Shown piece by piece: positions 59,530 to 64,000 of a DNA stretch of 64,000 bases. The position numbers were made by a program, and so were the translations under genes. Position 1 is the first letter of the stretch. Every line of letters begins with the position of its first letter. The notes under the pieces were generated by a model that worked only from the letters and a program-made list of their open reading frames with translations, searched no databases and had not been told where the DNA came from. The stretch is from Mytilus galloprovincialis (Eukaryota; Mollusca; Bivalvia; Mytilida; Mytilidae): NCBI RefSeq assembly GCF_965363235.1, contig NC_134844.1, positions 72,471,497-72,535,496 of the forward strand, in the 5' to 3' direction.

Positions 59530-60080
59530 AACCCGTTATAAAGATGATAAACGACATCAGTAGGCAAAATATATACATTAAGACCATCATGTATTATTTG
59601 TGAAGTTGATACGGAATATTTATCAACAAGGACTTGGTACCTTCTGATGGACCTTTTTTTAGGAAAAGGACGAGACGTTATTTGACATACCCCTGGTTTA
59701 ATCAACTTTCTGCTCAGACGCTGGTCACGTTTTACAAAGTCTGAAACGGAGTTGTAAGCTCTTGAATATCGAATAAGTTGGGGAAATGTACATCCCTTAT
59801 GCAGGTGAAGTTTGTATATTGCTACTAAGGTGGAGGAAATTGATAATTTCGTAATTAAAATCGTCTCGTTTGTCATATATTCTTGTAATGAAATGAATTG
59901 TGTATGTCAAATCGAGATATAAGTCTAAACATGAGACGGAAGAAGCCGTGTCTGTTGTTTCTTTAATTTCTAGTTTTGGGGGATATATTAATGGAACGTA
60001 ATCAGAAAAGTTTGGATTGTTAATGGAAATTGAAAGAACAGTCATCATCAATATATCTAAAAGTGAAATTAAATAATATC
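59530..60080 (-). pseudogene. Reverse-transcriptase C-terminal remnant, copy B
   Basis: Minus-strand frames contain NNPNFSDYVPLIYPP, KETTDTASSVSCLDLYL, YDKRDDFNYEIINF, QLIRYSRAY and KRDQRLSRKLI. The catalytic-motif region reads RYIDDD, and four extra bases after it shift the frame relative to copy A. Several further shifts separate the pieces. It was inherited with the duplication. Confidence 0.65.
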
Positions 60081-60115
60081 GCTTCTTTGATCTGAGTAGC
60101 ACTTATATTTCAGTC

Positions 60116-61225
60116 GATGTTCAATTAACACACAGTGGCAAATATCTCATGCATATCTTTACTGTAACATATCGAATATATGTTCATTTCTTGATGTCTT
60201 GTTAATATGTAAATGCCTTTGGAATGCAAAGTCCGCGTAAATTGTATTTCTAATTATATATACACATTTGAAGTTACTTCTTACCACATACTTTCATTTC
60301 AAAAATAGTCAACCAAGCTAATGGTTGCTTCTAAGAGGGCCGTAGTAATTTTAACGATTTTGGATACCCCCGACTTATACGGCGATAACTGTTTTATTTT
60401 CCGAACTATATTGGCATTCAATTTGACCTCGCCGGTATTATGGTTATTTTACTGGCGGTATAATTTGACGAGAATATGCACTGACCCTGCCAATTTCGAC
60501 AAAAATATTCTTACTTATTCAAACAACGTGAGCTAATATTTGCCAAATATCTTTCCAATGATACTAGTACTGTGAGGTATTAAAATACACGCTTGTGTCA
60601 AGTTTATAGTGAACAGATAAACAAAAATACTGTCCATGTTATCAAATAATCAAATACTAAAGAAATATTTGGTCTGGTAATAAGATAATAGCTATAAAAA
60701 CGGCCAAAAAAATCGCATAATCAAAAACCCCAAGAGGAAGCTCACTTTTGACATGAACTTTCTTTTATCGATGATAATTAAATCGCACTTTTAACGAGCT
60801 TGTGCACTGTATTATCATAAATAATTCCGTCTAGTTAACATACGTTTATTAATTACCTATGACTGAAAACACGAATAGATTTAAACAATGCTATGTACAA
60901 AGGGATTTAACTCTAGTTCATATAACGGAATGTACAAATAGAAAAAAACAAAGGACATGTGTGTTTGTTCTATCTAAATTGAACCATGCCATTAAAGTAA
61001 ATTTACATTGTACTACTCAATGTAAAATCAAGTCAGGATTGAAATCAGAATACTAGATTATGTTTATTCATACTAAGCTTTTCATTCACCGATTTGTGAA
61101 ATAAATAAAATAGTTTTGTTACCAAAAGTAAAAATTTAACGTATGTAAATACTTATCGTAATACAGGTAAATACATTTACAAGACACACGATTGATATAC
61201 ACTGTACTATAGTGTGTGATAACAT
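60116..61225. other. Noncoding end part of copy B
   Basis: Aligned with A 13060-13690 and 14070-14350 with gaps. A 65-codon frame at 60859-61056 lies in sequence not matched to A, with no recognisable motif, and is not called a gene. Confidence 0.45.
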
Positions 61226-61229
61226 TGTG

Positions 61230-61320
61230 TGAGGGAATTCGACGTTTGCTGTACCACTGTTCACTCCAACGCAATTTATGACAATACCACTGCATCAATC
61301 TGTATGATTATTTTTGCACT
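61230..61320 (+). mobile_element. Short repeat of about 95 bp, second copy
   Basis: GTGAGGGAATTCGACGTTTG, GTACCACTGTTCACTCCAAC, AATACCACTGC and ATTTTTGCACTG match 17681-17772. It sits at the left edge of the stretch (to about 62195) that interrupts the alignment between B and A. Confidence 0.5.
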
Positions 61321-62195
61321 GTTTTAAAAAATGATTTTACTTTGTTGTCGCGTATTATTTTTGAAACATTCAATGTTTTAAAAAGGCGAATTTTCTGTAT
61401 AAAGTCAATAATTATGTTGACTTTTGAAGCCCAAACTTTCTACAGTCTTAAATACGCAAATAAAAGATCCAAAAACTATACCAATACAGAACGACATATT
61501 TATGGAATTATAGCAAATCTTTTGGTTTACAAATTTTTATTCGTTATTGCAAAATAATGAACTTAAAATATCTGACATTTTCTCCCTACCCAGTTTACCC
61601 CTATTATTTTTTATGATGTGGACTGGTCATTGTTATTAATTCGTACGCAATTTGATTGGATTAATTTGTAATTAGTTTACCTTCAAACTTGTTTATGCTT
61701 TTCATACATGACTATTGATAATAAGAACGTGCATGCATGTGTACGGTAACTAAAATGACCTTCAAACTGGACACTGGACGAGTCAATATTATGTTTTATC
61801 AATGAAAGTTAAGGTATGAAAGGTAAGAATTGCCACTTCTTCTATTTTCACAAAATTTTCCGACTACACAGTTGATAGATTATTTTTTTAAGCCTATTGT
61901 GGAGATAAAAGAGAAAGTTTACAAATAAGACGTTTTGTTCCATTAAACAAGTCATTTTCTTAAGAGAAATGCCGAAATACATTTTACGCACAGCTACGGC
62001 AGGTAAAGTTATTATTTATCATAACAAAAAAAAGCATTATTCAGTCTCATTGGAATATGTTAATTACAATAACTCCCAAACTTAAGTAGTAGGTATATGA
62101 AGTCAAAATATGTCCGAGCTGCCTATTTTTGGACATCAAAAGTCAATACGATCGTTTTAAAGTCAATTTCGTCTACCTCACAAAATCTTGTTAGG
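61321..62195. other. Copy-B-only segment; no gene seen
   Basis: A 71-codon frame at 61342-61557 has no recognisable motif. The rest is AT-rich. The alignment with copy A resumes at about 62196 (CTATAAAATAAATTTACAAA). Confidence 0.4.
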
Positions 62196-62633
62196 CACTA
62201 TAAAATAAATTTACAAACAGAGTTACACGGTAAACTTAAAGTGCATTGTACACACTTGTCTTTTCATGATTAGGTTCACGGTCATTTAATTATCGTTACA
62301 TCACTGACATAGTAGATCTTCCTGTGCAAAATATAGATATAACCCACATTTGCTACTAATCTTAAATATATCTGCATAGAATTTACAACCATTAGTATTT
62401 ATGTTTACAAGACATTAATTTGGGCCTTCTGTTATTATGATATTAACATTAATGTATCAATACATGTATCAATGAAACAACTATAAAATATTATTTCTTC
62501 TGCTGTTATTAAAAAACTTTAAATAATTGATGTGTCATTCATCTGGGACTATAATACTAGTATAACAGTCCTAGCATTCATGCACAAGAATTCTGAATTT
62601 AGAAATACATTTCCTCTCAAAATCAAACAATAG

Positions 62634-63434
62634 TCCAGTCAATCTAGCTAGCATAAATTTGACCCTAACCTTAAATTAATTGTACAGAAGATGTTTATTT
62701 TTTAATCTTAAGAATTATACCTTAAATATACACAGAGACAAGTTCCATACAATCTAACTTGAGGAAGACTAAAAGATCAGGATTTAAAATTTCTATGGAG
62801 ATTTGCATTGAAAATGGGAGATAACTTTGCAAAAAATGAAGAAATATCAATAAAAATTTATACAACATAATAACTTTACCACTTCTATTCAACAGAATGT
62901 ATTGATTCTTGATATTTTAGCCGTCTTTAGAGTGTAACAAACTACTCTAAAGGTATTTTTCATATCATTTATCAAGCTACAATCTAGATTTCATAATTCA
63001 TTAGTTGACCATTTTTTTTATTTTTTCAACATGTCCAGGTAACGAATCTCAAAATTTTCTTATCCCAGGCATAGATTACCGTAGCCGTATTTGGCACAAC
63101 TTTTTGGAATTTTGGATCCTCAATGCTCTTCAACTTTGTACTTATTTGGTTTTATAAATATTTTGATATGAGCGTCACTGATGAGTCCTATGTAGACGAA
63201 ACGCGCGTCTGGCGCACTAAATTATAATCCTGGTACCTTTGATAAATATTTGCAGAGTTATGTTCCCTTCAAATGTTAATTTCCATAAGAAATTGAAAAT
63301 GCTGATTTTGAATTTTCCTCAAGTTAGATTTTACGGGACTTTTTATTGTGTATATTTAGGGCTTAATGCTATAGATAAGACCTTGAACATGTTCTGTTGC
63401 AATTAGTTTGAGGTTAAAACTTAGTTTGACTGGA
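62634..63434. mobile_element. Large imperfect inverted repeat (foldback), arms of about 200 bp
   Basis: Outer words GTCCAGTCA (62634) and TGACTGGAC (about 63426) pair. Further in, CTAACTTGAGG pairs with CCTCAAGTTAG, CTTAAATATACAC with GTGTATATTTAGG, and TTGCATTGAAAATGGGAGAT with the complement of the sequence near 63250-63290. The loop holds an R4 repeat copy (63060-63245). No transposase frame. Confidence 0.6.
63060..63245 (+). repeat. Dispersed repeat family R4, fuller copy
   Basis: CCCAGGCATAGATTACCGTA, TTTGGATCCTCAATGCTCTTC in phase with the other copies, GAGCGTCACTGATGAGTC, GACGAAACGCGCGTCTGGCG and AATCCTGGTACC. It is the best-preserved copy in the window. Confidence 0.7.
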
Positions 63435-64000
63435 CTACAAAAGGAAAAACTATGCAGCATCAATTAGTCAGCTTAAATCTACCTTTGAATGCAATTTTGA
63501 AGGTTACAATACACCATTAGATTTTATGGGCGCAGCCATTTTATGAGCATAACATGGTATTCAGAATTAAGAGTATGGCGAATTATGATTGGTCGATATG
63601 TGCGCCCGTTATTTTTCATTATTAGAGATTTCGTGCACTCTGCTTTATACAAAAGGCAAAATAAAAATTATTCCGTAGCCCTAAAGGCACTGAGATGACT
63701 TTTCAACGCTAGGACAATTGCAAGACACGTATTTTTAAGGGAAAAATTGATAGGCATGGCAGATAAGTACAAAATACGATAAGAAAAGCAACGCGAACCT
63801 ATATTTTTTGGACCAAAAATACTGTCCTAGTAACTTTTCTTTGATTCTAGCAAGCAAGGTTTCGTTAAAAAATTCAACTTTCTAAAGTCTGTATCTCGAA
63901 AAAGGCTACCATTGTCGCCTATGGGGAAATTAATTGTTTATTTCAATCTATACAGCATCGACATTTCTTTATCATAGTGCTCAAAAAGTGTCAAAAACAG
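63435..64000. other. No gene seen
   Basis: Noncoding up to the window end; a feature crossing the right edge cannot be excluded. Confidence 0.4.

Larger units (their letters stand above)
48959..62600. repeat. Segmental duplication, copy B
   Basis: Starts CCACGCTTATAACCTGAATC, the same as base 1. Copy-B-only segments are about 49985-50055, 51918-53180 and about 61220-62195. Missing relative to A are the insertions listed under copy A. The sequence before 48959 may also be duplicated, but A's counterpart is outside the window. Confidence 0.9.

Noticed and set aside
59430..59876. 148-codon minus-strand gene
   Set aside because: The middle part is a real RT remnant, but the ends are frameshifted read-through, so it is annotated as a pseudogene piece instead.

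Overview
The window looks like accessory DNA from a bivalve mollusc genome, most probably a mussel (Mytilidae). The reasons are AT-rich intergenic DNA, single-coding-exon B-box genes of the kind expanded in bivalves, and many dispersed repeat families that I recognise from bivalve sequence (inference; no search was run). Real protein-coding content is low: three related B-box/beta-propeller (TRIM-like, RING-less) genes, one Ty3/gypsy LTR retrotransposon, one L1/Tx1-like LINE and reverse-transcriptase remnants.

Layout. Positions 1 to about 14750 (copy A) and 48959 to about 62600 (copy B) are two direct copies of one segmental duplication that continues past the left edge. Each copy carries one B-box gene (A 8658-10331, B 56282-57960), a tRNA-derived SINE and a decayed reverse-transcriptase fragment on the minus strand. 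A third, partial copy C (44533-45876) matches A about 880-2224. Between A and B lie tandem repeats (15.7-16.8 kb), dispersed repeats, the LINE (18.3-22.35 kb), a 2-kb element with 14-bp inverted ends holding nested repeats and a palindromic minisatellite (23.25-25.27 kb), the only intact B-box gene (26158-27849), a 1.85-kb tandem duplication whose units carry Helitron-like ends (31.2-35.1 kb), the gypsy element with 1149-bp LTRs (35293-43726), a foldback element (43.95-44.1 kb) and a 196-bp tandem array (46.2-47.8 kb).

Genes. The three B-box genes are all on the plus strand. Each has a plausible splice acceptor just before the start codon, which suggests a 5' untranslated exon upstream and one coding exon. 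The middle gene is intact. Copy A has two compensating single-base indels in A-runs, and copy B has a 9-bp insertion plus a 1-base loss near its 3' end. The mobile elements are independent of these genes but have built most of the length and the differences between A and B.

The observations most worth following are: a 58-bp direct duplication inside both gypsy LTRs that starts where transcription is predicted to start; Helitron-like termini inside a 1.85-kb tandem repeat; a minisatellite whose every unit junction is a hairpin; a roughly 95-bp insert shared by two distant sites; sharply uneven identity between copies A and B; and an exon-like segment kept open only in copy C.
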